60,247 nucleotides of DNA from positions 1 to 60,247 of the forward strand of contig NZ_BMFC01000016.1 of assembly GCF_014637725.1 (NCBI RefSeq), written 5' to 3'. Of the stretch, positions 18,910-27,921 are shown piece by piece. Below the pieces are notes generated by a model that did no database searches, was not told where the DNA came from, and was given only the letters and a program-made list of their open reading frames with translations. The stretch comes from Marivita lacus (GTDB taxonomy: Bacteria > Pseudomonadota > Alphaproteobacteria > Rhodobacterales > Rhodobacteraceae). Both the position numbers and the translations under genes were made by a program. Each line of letters begins with the position of its first letter. Position 1 is the first letter of the stretch.

Positions 18910-19962
18910 ATGAGATTCAAGACAGGAACCGCACTGACCGTAATCGCCGTGATGATGGCAAGCCAGGGCTTGGCGAACGAGGAGCTCCGTGAGTTCGCTC
19001 TTGAGATGTTCTCGCCTTTGCCTTCTACCGTCCCTGCCCTGAACGACAATATCGTGACCCCTGAGAAGGTCGATCTCGGCAAGGCGCTGTTCTTCGACCC
19101 GCGCATGTCCGCGTCCGGCGTCTTCTCCTGTAACTCCTGCCATAATCTTGCGACCGGCGGGGACGACAACATGCCTACCTCAATCGGTCACGGCTGGCAG
19201 AAAGGGCCGCGCAACTCTCCCACGGTGCTGAACTCCGTGTTCAACGAAGCGCAGTTCTGGGACGGACGCGCTCCGGATCTCGCCGAGCAGGCGAAGGGAC
19301 CGGTCCAGGCTGGGGTCGAGATGGCGAACACGCCTGTCAACGTGATCGCGACACTGAACTCTATGCCCCAGTATCAAGAGTGGTTCCGCGCATCGTTCCC
19401 TGAGGATGACGACCCGGTGACTTTCGACAACTTTGCCCGGGCAATCGAGGCCTACGAGGCGACGCTGATCACGCCTGCGCCGTTTGACGCCTGGCTAAAC
19501 GGGAACGACGCGGCGATGACCGAGCAGGAGGTGCGCGGGCTGAGCGCGTTTCTTAACGCGGGCTGCGCGTCTTGCCATTCCGGCGTAAACTTGGGAGGGA
19601 ATGGCTATTATCCATTCGGGCTGATCGAAAAGCCCGGTGCCGAGATTCTGCCTGAGGGCGATAAAGGTCGCTTCGCGGTGACCGAGACGGTCGGGGACGA
19701 ATACGTCTTCCGCGCATCGCCACTGCGCAACATTGCTGTGACAGCTCCTTATTTCCACTCCGGCGTGGTCTGGGACCTGAAGGTCGCTGTCGAGATCATG
19801 GCCGAATCCCAACTGGGCGCGGAACTGTCCGAAGAGGAGGTAACCGATATCGTTGCGTTCCTCGGTGCTCTGACTGGTGAGGTTCCAGAGGTCACCTACC
19901 CGGTTCTCCCGGCCGAGACTGCTTCAACGCCCCGCCCCACTGGCGAGGTCATAGTGGAGTGA
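18910..19962 (+). CDS. Di-haem cytochrome c peroxidase (CcpA/MauG family), periplasmic
   Basis: 350 residues. A Sec signal peptide is visible (basic start, hydrophobic stretch to about residue 22). Two haem c sites follow: CNSCH at 74-78 and CASCH at 219-223, with the usual PYFHSG motif after the second. It reduces peroxide in the periplasm with electrons from a cytochrome c or cupredoxin. Its stop overlaps the next gene's GTG by 4 bases. With cytoplasmic KatG beside it, the cargo covers peroxide on both sides of the inner membrane. Confidence 0.9.
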   Translation: MRFKTGTALTVIAVMMASQGLANEELREFALEMFSPLPSTVPALNDNIVTPEKVDLGKALFFDPRMSASGVFSCNSCHNLATGGDDNMPTSIGHGWQKGPRNSPTVLNSVFNEAQFWDGRAPDLAEQAKGPVQAGVEMANTPVNVIATLNSMPQYQEWFRASFPEDDDPVTFDNFARAIEAYEATLITPAPFDAWLNGNDAAMTEQEVRGLSAFLNAGCASCHSGVNLGGNGYYPFGLIEKPGAEILPEGDKGRFAVTETVGDEYVFRASPLRNIAVTAPYFHSGVVWDLKVAVEIMAESQLGAELSEEEVTDIVAFLGALTGEVPEVTYPVLPAETASTPRPTGEVIVE

Positions 19963-20369
19963 TCTCATTGGAACCAACCGAGATCACCGGCCTGCATATG
20001 ACGCATGGTGGCCCGGGCATGATGATGCGTGGGACTCACGATGCCATGGACATGGGCGACCTAAGCGAAAGCCCGGTCGACCAGTCATTCGATACGGATG
20101 CTGATGGGAGCGTGTCAAACGCCGAACTTGGAGCCGGGCTTTCTGTGCTACTGGCCCAGCACGATGCAGATGGCAACGTCGCACACTTACCGGATGAATT
20201 CGCGACCATCTTTGCCCAAGTGATGCTCGGCATGGCTGAGCGCCCCTTCACCATGCTGGACGTCTACGCGAACGGAGACAACAGCGGCGATGCAATGGCG
20301 TTCCCCGCAAAGGTGATCGCACGGATGCGCTTGATGCATGTCAACGACGCCGCCACGGAGGCGGATTAA
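19959..20369 (+). CDS. Small EF-hand-containing protein
   Basis: 136 residues, starting at GTG 19959 in a GTGA overlap with the peroxidase gene. A calcium-binding loop is readable (FDTDADGSVSNAEL); a second, degenerate loop-like stretch (HDADGNVAHL) follows. The N-terminus is rich in methionine and glycine with no clear signal peptide, so export is uncertain unless an upstream start is used. Coupling to a calcium-requiring di-haem peroxidase hints at a partner or calcium-responsive role. Inference only. Confidence 0.65.
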   Translation: MISLEPTEITGLHMTHGGPGMMMRGTHDAMDMGDLSESPVDQSFDTDADGSVSNAELGAGLSVLLAQHDADGNVAHLPDEFATIFAQVMLGMAERPFTMLDVYANGDNSGDAMAFPAKVIARMRLMHVNDAATEAD

Positions 20370-20379
20370 GTTTTCGAAA

Positions 20380-20415
20380 AAGGAGCCGAGTGCGGAATGC
20401 CGAACTCGGCTCCTT
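20380..20415. terminator. 12-bp hairpin between EF-hand and cytochrome b561 genes
   Basis: AAGGAGCCGAGT and ACTCGGCTCCTT pair perfectly around 12 bases. The flanking A-run on the left gives a T-run on the minus strand, and the right side gives only CCTT, so it may stop transcription in either direction, probably better on the minus strand. Confidence 0.6.
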
Positions 20416-20435
20416 CACAACTCAACGGACATACC

Positions 20436-20927
20436 ATGAAACAGACATCCGGATATTCCGCGACCCAGATCGGCCTTCATTGGATTGTAACCGTGCTCGT
20501 GGCCGGGCAATACATCTTCAAGGACAGCATTGCGTCAGCTTGGGAGGCTTATACGCAGGGGCAGGAAATTGCCTTCTCGCCGCTTGTCTTCGCCCATGTC
20601 GCGGGGGGTATGCTGATCCTCTCCTTCGTGCTCTGGCGTCTTGCCCTGCGTTTCACCCGGGGTGTGCCGCCCGCGCCGGAGAATGAGCCGGGCCCCCTCA
20701 AGACGCTGAGCCATGTCGCACATTGGGGGTTCTACGCGGTGCTGGCCGCCATGTCGGTGACAGGCGGAATGATGTGGATCGGCGACATTACCGCCGCCGC
20801 GCAGGCGCATAATGTGCTGAAAATTGTGCTTTTGGCGATGATCGCGCTGCATGTGCTGGCGGTGCCGTTCCACCGCATCGTGCTGAAGAACAACGTGATG
20901 AGCCGGATGATCCGCCCCGGCGTCTGA
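20436..20927 (+). CDS. Cytochrome b561 family membrane protein
   Basis: 163 residues from ATG 20436; the upstream in-frame ATG lies inside the preceding hairpin and is unlikely. Four transmembrane helices are evident, with histidines placed as b-haem ligands (IGLHWIV, VFAHVAGG, SHVAHWGF, IALHVLA). This family passes electrons from quinol to periplasmic or haem acceptors. Next to a cytochrome c peroxidase, it is a plausible electron donor branch or superoxide oxidase. A specific partner is not proven. Confidence 0.85.
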   Translation: MKQTSGYSATQIGLHWIVTVLVAGQYIFKDSIASAWEAYTQGQEIAFSPLVFAHVAGGMLILSFVLWRLALRFTRGVPPAPENEPGPLKTLSHVAHWGFYAVLAAMSVTGGMMWIGDITAAAQAHNVLKIVLLAMIALHVLAVPFHRIVLKNNVMSRMIRPGV

Positions 20928-21002
20928 GCACTGACACATCCACGACCCGAAAGGGCGGGCCCCGCAGTGCCCGACCGTGGCGCATAATCCAGGAAGACGG
21001 GC

Positions 21003-22217
21003 ATGACCCAGACCGACGATCCCACCCTGCCCATCGACTTGCTCCGGCCCGAAAAGCCGCCAAAACGGCGGATCTTTCGCAAACGGTTCTTGCTGGTCCT
21101 GTTGATCCCGGCGCTGATGTTCTCTGGCGCCGTGATCGGCATGTATTTCCAACCCCCCGGGCTGCAACGCTTCTATGCTCTGACCGGCCTGCAACCTGGT
21201 GGTGGCGCGGAAAGCCCGATCGCGCTTCCGCCCGAGATCGAGATGCCGCCCCAGATGGCAGAAACTCTTCTGCCCTCCGATGTGGTCGGGTTGGCCCGGA
21301 TCATGCCGCGTGGGGATGTGGCTGTGGTCGCGGCGCCCTATGGCGCAGGGGATGCGCGGGTGGCAGAGATCCTCGTGGCCATCGGTGACACAGTCGCGCG
21401 TGGCGACACGCTCGCACGGCTCGACAACACGCAGGCCCTGGAAGGCGCCGTCTTGCAGGCCGAAGCGAACCTTGCCGTGCGGCAAGCGACCCTGATGCAG
21501 ACCCGAAGCGCCATCGAAGCGAGCCGCGCCGAGGCACAGGCCAGTCTCGATCAGGCCCGAGCGAGTGCGGCGGAAGCGACTGCAACCCTCGAGCGGACAC
21601 AGGCGCTGACCGAGCGAGGCGTGTCTACCACCGCGACGCTGGATGCGGCGCGATCGCGCGCAACCGAGGCTGCGCAGGCCGTTGCTCGTACCGAGGCAAC
21701 GCTGGCGCGCTTTACTTCGCTGGCGCTTGACGAGCAACCCGATGTCGTGGTCGCCGTCCGCAACGTGGCCGCCGCAGAAGCGGAACTTGCCCGTGCGCGG
21801 ATGGATCTGGGTCGGGCCGAAGTGCGCGCGCCCATCGCAGGCACGATTTTGGACATTCATGCCACCCCTGGCCAGCGCCCACCTGCAGAGGGGATCATGG
21901 AGATGGGCAACACGGGCCAGATGATGGCAGAGGTCGAGATATGGCAGGATCGAATTGTTTCCGTCACCCCCGGCCAGCCGGTGGAGATCGTGGCCGATGC
22001 GCTGGGTCGATCCCTGCGCGGGGCGGTCGACAGCATCGGCCTTACCGTCGGGCGGCAGGGGCTGATCTCGGATGATGCGGCGGCCAATTCGGATGCGCGC
22101 GTGATCAGGGTTTTGGTGGCGCTGGATGCTGAATCTTCTGCCGTGGCCGAACGCTACACCAACCTCGAAGCGGTTGCGCGGATCGATACCGGCGCTGCCA
22201 CGCGGGCCACGGAATGA
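21003..22217 (+). CDS. HlyD-family periplasmic adaptor of an ABC exporter (DevB-like)
   Basis: 404 residues. One N-terminal membrane anchor (LLVLLIPALMFSGAVIGMYF), a lipoyl-like half, a long alanine/arginine/glutamate-rich coiled-coil hairpin at about residues 130-250, the second lipoyl half (VRAPIAGTILDIHATPGQ) and a beta-barrel domain. This is the membrane-fusion protein of a tripartite exporter. It overlaps the next gene by 4 bases. DevBCA systems export lipids or hydrophobic molecules together with an outer-membrane channel; none is encoded here. Confidence 0.82.
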   Translation: MTQTDDPTLPIDLLRPEKPPKRRIFRKRFLLVLLIPALMFSGAVIGMYFQPPGLQRFYALTGLQPGGGAESPIALPPEIEMPPQMAETLLPSDVVGLARIMPRGDVAVVAAPYGAGDARVAEILVAIGDTVARGDTLARLDNTQALEGAVLQAEANLAVRQATLMQTRSAIEASRAEAQASLDQARASAAEATATLERTQALTERGVSTTATLDAARSRATEAAQAVARTEATLARFTSLALDEQPDVVVAVRNVAAAEAELARARMDLGRAEVRAPIAGTILDIHATPGQRPPAEGIMEMGNTGQMMAEVEIWQDRIVSVTPGQPVEIVADALGRSLRGAVDSIGLTVGRQGLISDDAAANSDARVIRVLVALDAESSAVAERYTNLEAVARIDTGAATRATE

Positions 22218-23386
22218 CGCGCCTGCTTCAACGCTTGTTCGGCCGCCTGCCTATCGGCTGGCTGCAGCTGACCCACAAGCGGGGGCGGTTCGCTGCAGCA
22301 CTGGCGGGCGTGGCCTTCGCCAATGTCCTTGTCTTCGTGCAGCTTGGCCTGATGAATTCCATGGGGGCCGCGACGCTGAAACCCTACGAGTTCTTTCAGG
22401 CGGACATCATGATCTCGGCGGGGGATGCCAATGCCCTCTCCGAGGGCGGCAACGTCGCGCGGCAGTGGATGTTGCAGGCCTTGGCCGACCCGGATGTTGC
22501 AGACGGTATGGGGCTGTTTGTAAGCAACGTGCTCTGGGACAGGGGCGGCACCAGCATTTCCTTCACCAGCTTCGGCATCGATCCGGCCCATGCCGGTTTC
22601 GTGGCACCCGGCTTGACCGACGATCAGGACCTGTTGCAGGTGCCGGGCGCGGTTATCCTCGACCGATTGGCTCGTGGCCTGCCGCCCGAGGAAGCGGCGG
22701 CGATCCGCCCTCAAACGCCGCTGCGCTTCGAGGCACAAGGCCGCACCCTGACCGCGATGGCGACATTCGCGGGCGGTGGCGGATTTGGCGGCGACGGGTT
22801 CATGTTGATGTCCGATCAGACCTTCCTGTCGCTGTTTCCAGCGCGCACTTCCGCCGCGCCCGATCACATCCTCTTGCGCCTGCGCCCCGGTTCCGATGTG
22901 GCCGCGACTGTCACGCGGTTGCGCGGCCTGATCTCGGACCAGTCCCTGCGCATCCGCAGCTTTGCCGACGCGGCGCAGGAGGATTTGCGGTATCAGCAGA
23001 CCCAACGCCCGACGGGGGTGATCTTCGGCTTCGGGGTGCTGATCGGAGTGTTGGTGGGCATTGTGATCGTCTACCAAGTCCTGTCTGCCGACGTAGCCGA
23101 CCATCTCCGCGAGTACGCGACCTTCAAGGCCATGGGATACGGGTCGCGCTTCTTCCTAGGCATCGTTCTGGAGGAGGCACTGGTGCTGGGGCTGTTCGGC
23201 TTCGTGCCGGGGGTGCTGATCGGAACGGGTATCCTGATGCTGATGGGCGCGGTCACGACTCTGCCACTGACCATGACACCGGGCATGGCGGTGACAGTGT
23301 TCCTGGGCACTGTGGTGTTCTCGGCCCTGTCGGGGGCAATCGCCACGCGGCGTCTGGCGGCAGCCGATCCCGCTGATCTGTTCTGA
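22214..23386 (+). CDS. ABC transporter permease (DevC/MacB-like, FtsX fold)
   Basis: 390 residues. One N-terminal transmembrane helix, a large periplasmic domain (about residues 45-265) and three C-terminal helices (GVIFGFGVLIGVLVGIVIVY and two more) with an FtsX-type permease pattern. ATGA overlap with the adaptor; the ATPase gene follows 10 bp later. The three genes form one exporter operon. Confidence 0.85.
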   Translation: MTRLLQRLFGRLPIGWLQLTHKRGRFAAALAGVAFANVLVFVQLGLMNSMGAATLKPYEFFQADIMISAGDANALSEGGNVARQWMLQALADPDVADGMGLFVSNVLWDRGGTSISFTSFGIDPAHAGFVAPGLTDDQDLLQVPGAVILDRLARGLPPEEAAAIRPQTPLRFEAQGRTLTAMATFAGGGGFGGDGFMLMSDQTFLSLFPARTSAAPDHILLRLRPGSDVAATVTRLRGLISDQSLRIRSFADAAQEDLRYQQTQRPTGVIFGFGVLIGVLVGIVIVYQVLSADVADHLREYATFKAMGYGSRFFLGIVLEEALVLGLFGFVPGVLIGTGILMLMGAVTTLPLTMTPGMAVTVFLGTVVFSALSGAIATRRLAAADPADLF

Positions 23387-23396
23387 GGGGGCGCAC

Positions 23397-24092
23397 ATGA
23401 GTGATGATCCCGCTGTCGATGTCCGCGGCCTGAACCATTGGTTCGGAACCGGGGACGCGCGCAAGCAGGCGATGTTCGACATCGACCTGCGCCTGCCGCG
23501 CGGCAGTTTCACCGTGCTGATGGGGCCGTCGGGGTCAGGAAAGACCACGCTTCTGACGCTGATCGGCTGTCTGCGGTCGGTACAGGAGGGGTCGGCCAGG
23601 CTTCTGAACCAAGAATTGCATGGTGCGGGAGCCGAGGAGCTGTCCCATCTGCGCCAGCGACTGGGGTTCATCTTCCAGGCCCATAACCTGCATGAAAGCC
23701 TGACCGCGCAACAGAATGTGGTCATGGGGGTGCAGGTCAGCGGTGGCATTCCCGATGATGTGGCCCAACAGGCAGCGGCGCATGCGCTGGGACTTGTTGG
23801 GCTATCGGACCGGATCAACTACCTCCCTGCGAACTTGTCGGGTGGCCAGAAACAGCGCGTCGCGGTTGCCCGTGCGCTGGTCGGCAACCCAGCGCTGGTA
23901 CTCGCCGATGAGCCGACTGCGGCCCTCGACAAGGATAGCGCTGCCGATGTGGTCGACCTGCTCAAACGCATGGGGGCCGCGCGCGGCACGACCACGCTGC
24001 TTGTGACCCACGACAATCGAATTCTTGACCGCGCAGACCGTATCCTGACGCTGGAGGATGGGCGGATCGTTTCGGTGTCGGGACAGTGTTGA
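23397..24092 (+). CDS. ABC transporter ATPase (DevA-like)
   Basis: 231 residues. A complete nucleotide-binding domain: Walker A GPSGSGKTT, Q-loop FIFQAHNL, signature LSGGQKQRVAVARAL, Walker B LVLADEPTAALD and switch histidine VTHDNRI. The size and sequence type match the LolD/MacB/DevA group. It powers the exporter with the two genes upstream. This ends the first cargo block. Confidence 0.9.
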   Translation: MSDDPAVDVRGLNHWFGTGDARKQAMFDIDLRLPRGSFTVLMGPSGSGKTTLLTLIGCLRSVQEGSARLLNQELHGAGAEELSHLRQRLGFIFQAHNLHESLTAQQNVVMGVQVSGGIPDDVAQQAAAHALGLVGLSDRINYLPANLSGGQKQRVAVARALVGNPALVLADEPTAALDKDSAADVVDLLKRMGAARGTTTLLVTHDNRILDRADRILTLEDGRIVSVSGQC

Positions 24093-24677
24093 GTGACGCT
24101 TGGCCGCGGGTGCCCGGCGATGCTTGCCCTGCGTAAGAGCCTGCGACTCTGATGATAGCGCGAAATCTTTTGCAGCCATTAGGTCTGAGCGGTTCGCAAA
24201 ATGTTCGGTTTTAATCCCTGACCGTCAACGCCTTTCTTTCCCCGACCGTCCGCTCTGGGCCGGGGTATGTTTTGAATGGCCACCATAGTTTGCGGTTTTA
24301 CATGGTCAGCAACTTGCGCATAGCTCAGGTTAGTGCCTCGTGCAGCATGGTGAGGCGTTGAACCTGAGCCCTGAATGGCCGCTTTCATGTGTTTGACATT
24401 GTGGCTTCGCGGATACAGCGAATTCATACTTTTCGCCCTTTTCGCCCGCACAGCTTTCCAGTGACGGGACGCAAGTCACCGCACAAAAAAAAGTGACTCC
24501 GATTCACATTGAGGGTTTACAAGCTGCCCCCCTTGACGTACCCCTTAATCATCGAGGAGTTGCGCCTGGATAAAAGTTCACTCGGGTGCTTTTTCTTTGA
24601 ATACACGGTCGCGCGCTGGGCACCACGTCAGCTCGCCCGTAAACGCGCCACAACCAACTTCATCCTGAGACCAACCC
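24093..24677. other. Gene-free junction between exporter operon and returning phage genes
   Basis: 585 bp in which I see no convincing gene. A 90-codon minus-strand frame (24179-24451) lacks a ribosome site and a recognisable family. A TTCACTCGG word near 24571 also occurs near 13985 in the opposite junction, which may be chance. Confidence 0.35.
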
Positions 24678-24887
24678 ATGCCCCAGTCTCCCCGCTTGTC
24701 GCTGCTTGAGGCGTTGACCAACGTCGTCGTTGGCTACGCGCTGGCCGTGCTGACACAGATGATCGTGTTTCCATGGTTTGGGTTAACCGCGAGTCTAAAG
24801 GACAACCTTGCCATCGGCGCAGCCTTTGTCGGCGTCTCATTGATCCGCGGCTACGCGCTGCGCCGTGTGTTTGAACGTTGGCGATAA
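24678..24887 (+). CDS. Small phage membrane protein, DUF7220-like
   Basis: 69 residues with two hydrophobic helices (VVVGYALAVLTQMIVFPWF; IGAAFVGVSLIRGYALRRVF). The pattern matches the DUF7220 family of phage inner-membrane proteins of unknown function, usually found near structural or morphogenesis genes. Its presence marks the return of phage backbone after the cargo. Confidence 0.6.
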   Translation: MPQSPRLSLLEALTNVVVGYALAVLTQMIVFPWFGLTASLKDNLAIGAAFVGVSLIRGYALRRVFERWR

Positions 24888-24896
24888 TTGATACCG

Positions 24897-25445
24897 TCAC
24901 GCAGGCGGCAACCTGTACACGGTTCCCCTGCCCTGTTCTTTCTGCGATGTGACTGGGAGACCAAGACGTTTCTTCAGAGCGGACGAAATCACCGCACGCG
25001 CCGTGTGCGGCAACCACGCCGTGGCCGCAACGATCTCCTTGAGGGACGCGCCGTCGGGGCGTTGCAGCATCTCGATCACCTGAGCCTGCTTGGTGCCGGC
25101 GCGCTGGGCGGGAGTGTCAGACGAGCCGGGCGCGACCTTCTGCGTGCGGGCTTTTCGAACGGCTGCGGTAACCTGCGCCACAAGGGGCTCAATGCCGATG
25201 GCTTCAAGTCCGGACGCGGTGGCTACCAAGGTGGTGCCATGACCATCGCCTGTCTCGCGCCAGAGCAGCTCGCCCTTGCGCAGGTCTGCATCGACCTCCT
25301 CAATCCAGCCGCGGTCAGTCATCATCGTGACCACCTTCTTGGCGGCAGCGCCATGCAGACCCTCGGGCAGCGGCATGGCCAGATTGCCCGGGCGTGTCGC
25401 CGCGCGACTGAGGATCAGGTTTTGGGTATCGGTGAGTTTCAGCAT
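24897..25445 (-). CDS. DUF3489 domain protein
   Basis: 182 residues from ATG 25445, chosen for its GGAGGAC ribosome site; the longer frame upstream is antisense extension. The C-terminal 70 residues (GTKQAQVIEMLQRPDGASLKEIV ... GRGTVYRL) match DUF3489, a winged-helix-like domain common in phages and islands. The N-terminal half (LTDTQNLILSRAA) is a second helical segment that usually precedes it. It is probably DNA-binding and regulatory. It lies antisense between two phage plus-strand genes. Confidence 0.75.
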   Translation of the reverse strand: MLKLTDTQNLILSRAATRPGNLAMPLPEGLHGAAAKKVVTMMTDRGWIEEVDADLRKGELLWRETGDGHGTTLVATASGLEAIGIEPLVAQVTAAVRKARTQKVAPGSSDTPAQRAGTKQAQVIEMLQRPDGASLKEIVAATAWLPHTARAVISSALKKRLGLPVTSQKEQGRGTVYRLPPA

Positions 25446-25585
25446 CGTGTCCTCCGGTCGTGAGGGACAGCGCGTCGCGCGCCGCCTTCTACCGGATGGA
25501 GCCCGCAGTTGGGCGGGCCTGGCGCGATGCAGCATGACTGGTGTCGCTCTGACACCGATGACAATCAACTCGATAAAGGTGGCCC

Positions 25586-26125
25586 ATGAACGTGATCCTG
25601 CGCGATCTCGACCAGACCCGTGTGCATTTCGAAGCGGCGATCCACCGGGTGGGCGAACAGGCAGCCACGCGCGCCTTTAACCGCGCGCTCAACTCCGAGG
25701 GCAACAAGGTCCGCACGCAAGTGCACCGTGCCCTGCGCAAGCAGACCGGCGCAAAAGCCGCGCTGATCAACCGCGAGACACGCACGATCCGGTCAACCTT
25801 TGCAAACCTGACCTACACGATCGAGGCGCGTGGGGATTACCTCGGTCTGTCGCATTTCAGCCCACGGCAGTTCGGCTACGGGGTCCGCGCCAAGCCCTGG
25901 GGCCGGTGGCAGCGCTTTGAGAGCGCGTTCCTCGTCGGCTCCCTCGGCAACAATGCCTTTGTCCGTGAGGGCAAGGCCAGGTTCCCGATAAAGAAGATGT
26001 TCGGCCCATCCATCCCGAAGGAGATGGTACAGGACGCCACACTCGCCGCCTTCGAGGCCGCGCAGCCAAACGTGCTGGCCGAGGCCACACGACAGATCGG
26101 ATTGCTGGTAACGTCGAAAGTCTGA
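25586..26125 (+). CDS. Phage minor tail protein Z (GPZ)-like
   Basis: 179 residues. Basic, with the run VHFEAAIHRVGEQAATRAFNRAL typical of GPZ/phage-tail-completion proteins. It lies far from the other tail genes. Its last 95 codons are duplicated about 2 kb downstream (27922-28209) at roughly 90 percent nucleotide identity. The gene itself looks complete. Confidence 0.65.
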   Translation: MNVILRDLDQTRVHFEAAIHRVGEQAATRAFNRALNSEGNKVRTQVHRALRKQTGAKAALINRETRTIRSTFANLTYTIEARGDYLGLSHFSPRQFGYGVRAKPWGRWQRFESAFLVGSLGNNAFVREGKARFPIKKMFGPSIPKEMVQDATLAAFEAAQPNVLAEATRQIGLLVTSKV

Positions 26126-26216
26126 TCAGCGTGAGCACTGGGCTGTCAAATTCTGGGTGAACAAACCAAAAACAACTTGTACTGGAGTCAGTCGGCGTGG
26201 GAGCAATTTATGCTTG

Positions 26217-26250
26217 GAGCCCAGGCAATGCCTTGGGCTCTGTCTCTTTT
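26217..26250 (+). terminator. Hairpin terminator after the gpZ-like gene
   Basis: GAGCCCA-GGC and GCC-TTGGGCTC pair with one bulge around a 3-base loop (26217-26240), then TGTCTCTTTT. It lies about 90 bp after the gpZ-like stop. Confidence 0.65.
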
Positions 26251-26384
26251 GTCAGTCAACGACGACCAAAGTTTTGACGAACTGCGCACCGACCGTGAAG
26301 GCCTTGAATTTTGAATACCTTTGTGGGATCTTATTCAGCGAGGTGAAATAGGCCTATTGGGTCATCGATTTTGGGACTGAGCAC

Positions 26385-26555
26385 ATGGTTGATATCGTAA
26401 TTGCGAGCTTCTTTGTCGGTTTAGGCTTGATCATCTGGGCTTTTGTTGCATTCACAATAGAGCGTTTTGCAGGCCACGACTTGTATTACAATATTTTCGG
26501 AATGACGTTCTTTGGCCTCCTTGGTTATCTTGCGAAAGCCATAATATTTTTTTGA
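26385..26555 (+). CDS. 56-residue membrane protein
   Basis: ATG 26385 to TGA 26553, reading MVDIVIASFFVGLGLIIWAF at the start and a second hydrophobic helix at the end (FFGLLGYLAKAIIFF). Two transmembrane segments with a short loop. The DNA is much richer in A+T than the phage genes, so the block between the two gpZ copies is probably foreign. No family recognised. Confidence 0.45.
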   Translation: MVDIVIASFFVGLGLIIWAFVAFTIERFAGHDLYYNIFGMTFFGLLGYLAKAIIFF

Positions 26556-26707
26556 TATAAAAATATACAAAAACTCGTAATTAAATTCACTCAGTGTCAC
26601 TGCGATGCAGCGTGGCTTCTATATTTACACCTCGGCAAGACTTGCAGAGAAAAGGGCCGTGGCTGTAAACGAGATAGCCTGTCCTCCCTAATCCAGTTGT
26701 GGTGCGT

Positions 26708-26926
26708 ATGATTGACCTGACTTGGTACAACAGAACTGGTCGCGCCGCGAAGTTTTACCGCTTGGAAATTATTCCTGGTCTTTTCGGAGATTGGTCTTTG
26801 GTCCACCATTGGGGCAACGTCGACGAGCCAGGTGAAACGCGTACCGAGTGGTTCAAAACAGAGACGCAAGCCAAGCAGGCACGTTTTGTCGCTCACATGG
26901 AGAAAGCCATGGCGGGCTACGAGTGA
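26708..26926 (+). CDS. Small WGR-domain protein
   Basis: 72 residues that are essentially one WGR domain: FYRLEIIPGLFGDWSLVHHWG followed by a basic, charged strand and a C-terminal helix (TETQAKQARFVAHMEKAM). The arginine of the WGR triplet is replaced (WGN). WGR domains bind DNA or ADP-ribose-related partners; stand-alone versions are common on islands, and their role is unclear. Confidence 0.7.
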   Translation: MIDLTWYNRTGRAAKFYRLEIIPGLFGDWSLVHHWGNVDEPGETRTEWFKTETQAKQARFVAHMEKAMAGYE

Positions 26927-27142
26927 GAAGCGTTCCGGCAGGTGATTGCAGCGTTCGAAACTCTGCAATCGGGGCGCGTTGATGCTGCATGCCCAAGTGG
27001 AGCGGCTGTCTAGCTTTCTGAACGATCACAATAACACAGGAGTTGCCCAAACCCCTTTCCGTTGACCGGGACATATTGCATTACATGCGCGCTGGGCCGT
27101 AAGATCATAAAATAACACCGGAAATCACAAAGGTGCCAGCGA

Positions 27143-27898
27143 ATGAAACCCTATAGGTTCGGTGCGGTCGTCTTTGTTTTCTTGGGGTTGGCGGGCTGTC
27201 AATCGTCTCTCGACTACGCTGCCAACGAGACTTCCAGATTTTGCACGATGAGCGCCCATCACGGCGAGCCAAAACAAGCGAGCTCTGTTGATGACATCCA
27301 GTTCTCCAATGTCCACCGAGCTACAGGCGGCCCGGTTTTTTCAGACTGCATTCTCGTCAAACTTACGACGCCAAGCTTGATCCAGATTATCGCCATTGAT
27401 GGCTCGGACAGAGCACCTGGCCGGGCTTACGTTCTGGTCGATGGCGAGCCGGTCTCGAGTGCCGAGATCGGCGACGCGGAACTGGTTCAACTAATCGTTG
27501 ATGCGCGCCCAGGACACAACGTCGTCCGTTTCGAAATTGATGGAAGGCCCATGGAATGGGACGTGTATGTCACCCAATCTGCCGGCAGCGATGCTGAAAC
27601 GCGGACAGTTTCTCGAAATCCGCCTGAACCACTGCCAGAGCTGCCCTTTAGCCCAGTGCCAGAACCTGCACCGACGCCAGAACATGATCAAGGTCCGCAG
27701 AAAGAACCGGAGCTTATCCCAAGCCCGCAGCCAAGTCCTGTCCCCACGCCCAGCCGCGAGACCGACAGGGTTCTTGAAGTGATCACGATCGGTAACGGCG
27801 ATCGTATCCTGATCAATCTGAATTCGGATCCCATGACCATACTTGAGATGACAACAACCGCGGATGGCGAGCGCGAAATGGTTCCGTCTACGCGATAA
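27143..27898 (+). CDS. Putative lipoprotein with proline-rich region
   Basis: 251 residues. A lipoprotein signal peptide is clear (VFVFLGLAGCQ; lipidated cysteine at about residue 20). The middle part is a beta-rich domain with two further cysteines that may pair. A proline-rich linker (about residues 155-205, repeats of PxP) precedes a short C-terminal beta segment. No family recognised. In a prophage such lipoproteins may alter the host surface (superinfection exclusion is one possibility). Inference only. Confidence 0.55.
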   Translation: MKPYRFGAVVFVFLGLAGCQSSLDYAANETSRFCTMSAHHGEPKQASSVDDIQFSNVHRATGGPVFSDCILVKLTTPSLIQIIAIDGSDRAPGRAYVLVDGEPVSSAEIGDAELVQLIVDARPGHNVVRFEIDGRPMEWDVYVTQSAGSDAETRTVSRNPPEPLPELPFSPVPEPAPTPEHDQGPQKEPELIPSPQPSPVPTPSRETDRVLEVITIGNGDRILINLNSDPMTILEMTTTADGEREMVPSTR

Positions 27899-27921
27899 TG
27901 CAATAGACCAGAACAAGTGAT

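Noticed and set aside
24509-24709. 66-codon plus-strand frame before the DUF7220 gene
   Set aside because: No ribosome site or family, and it overlaps the start of the better-supported gene.
26157-26351. 64-codon cysteine-rich frame after the gpZ-like gene
   Set aside because: It runs through the terminator hairpin at 26217-26250 and has no start signal.
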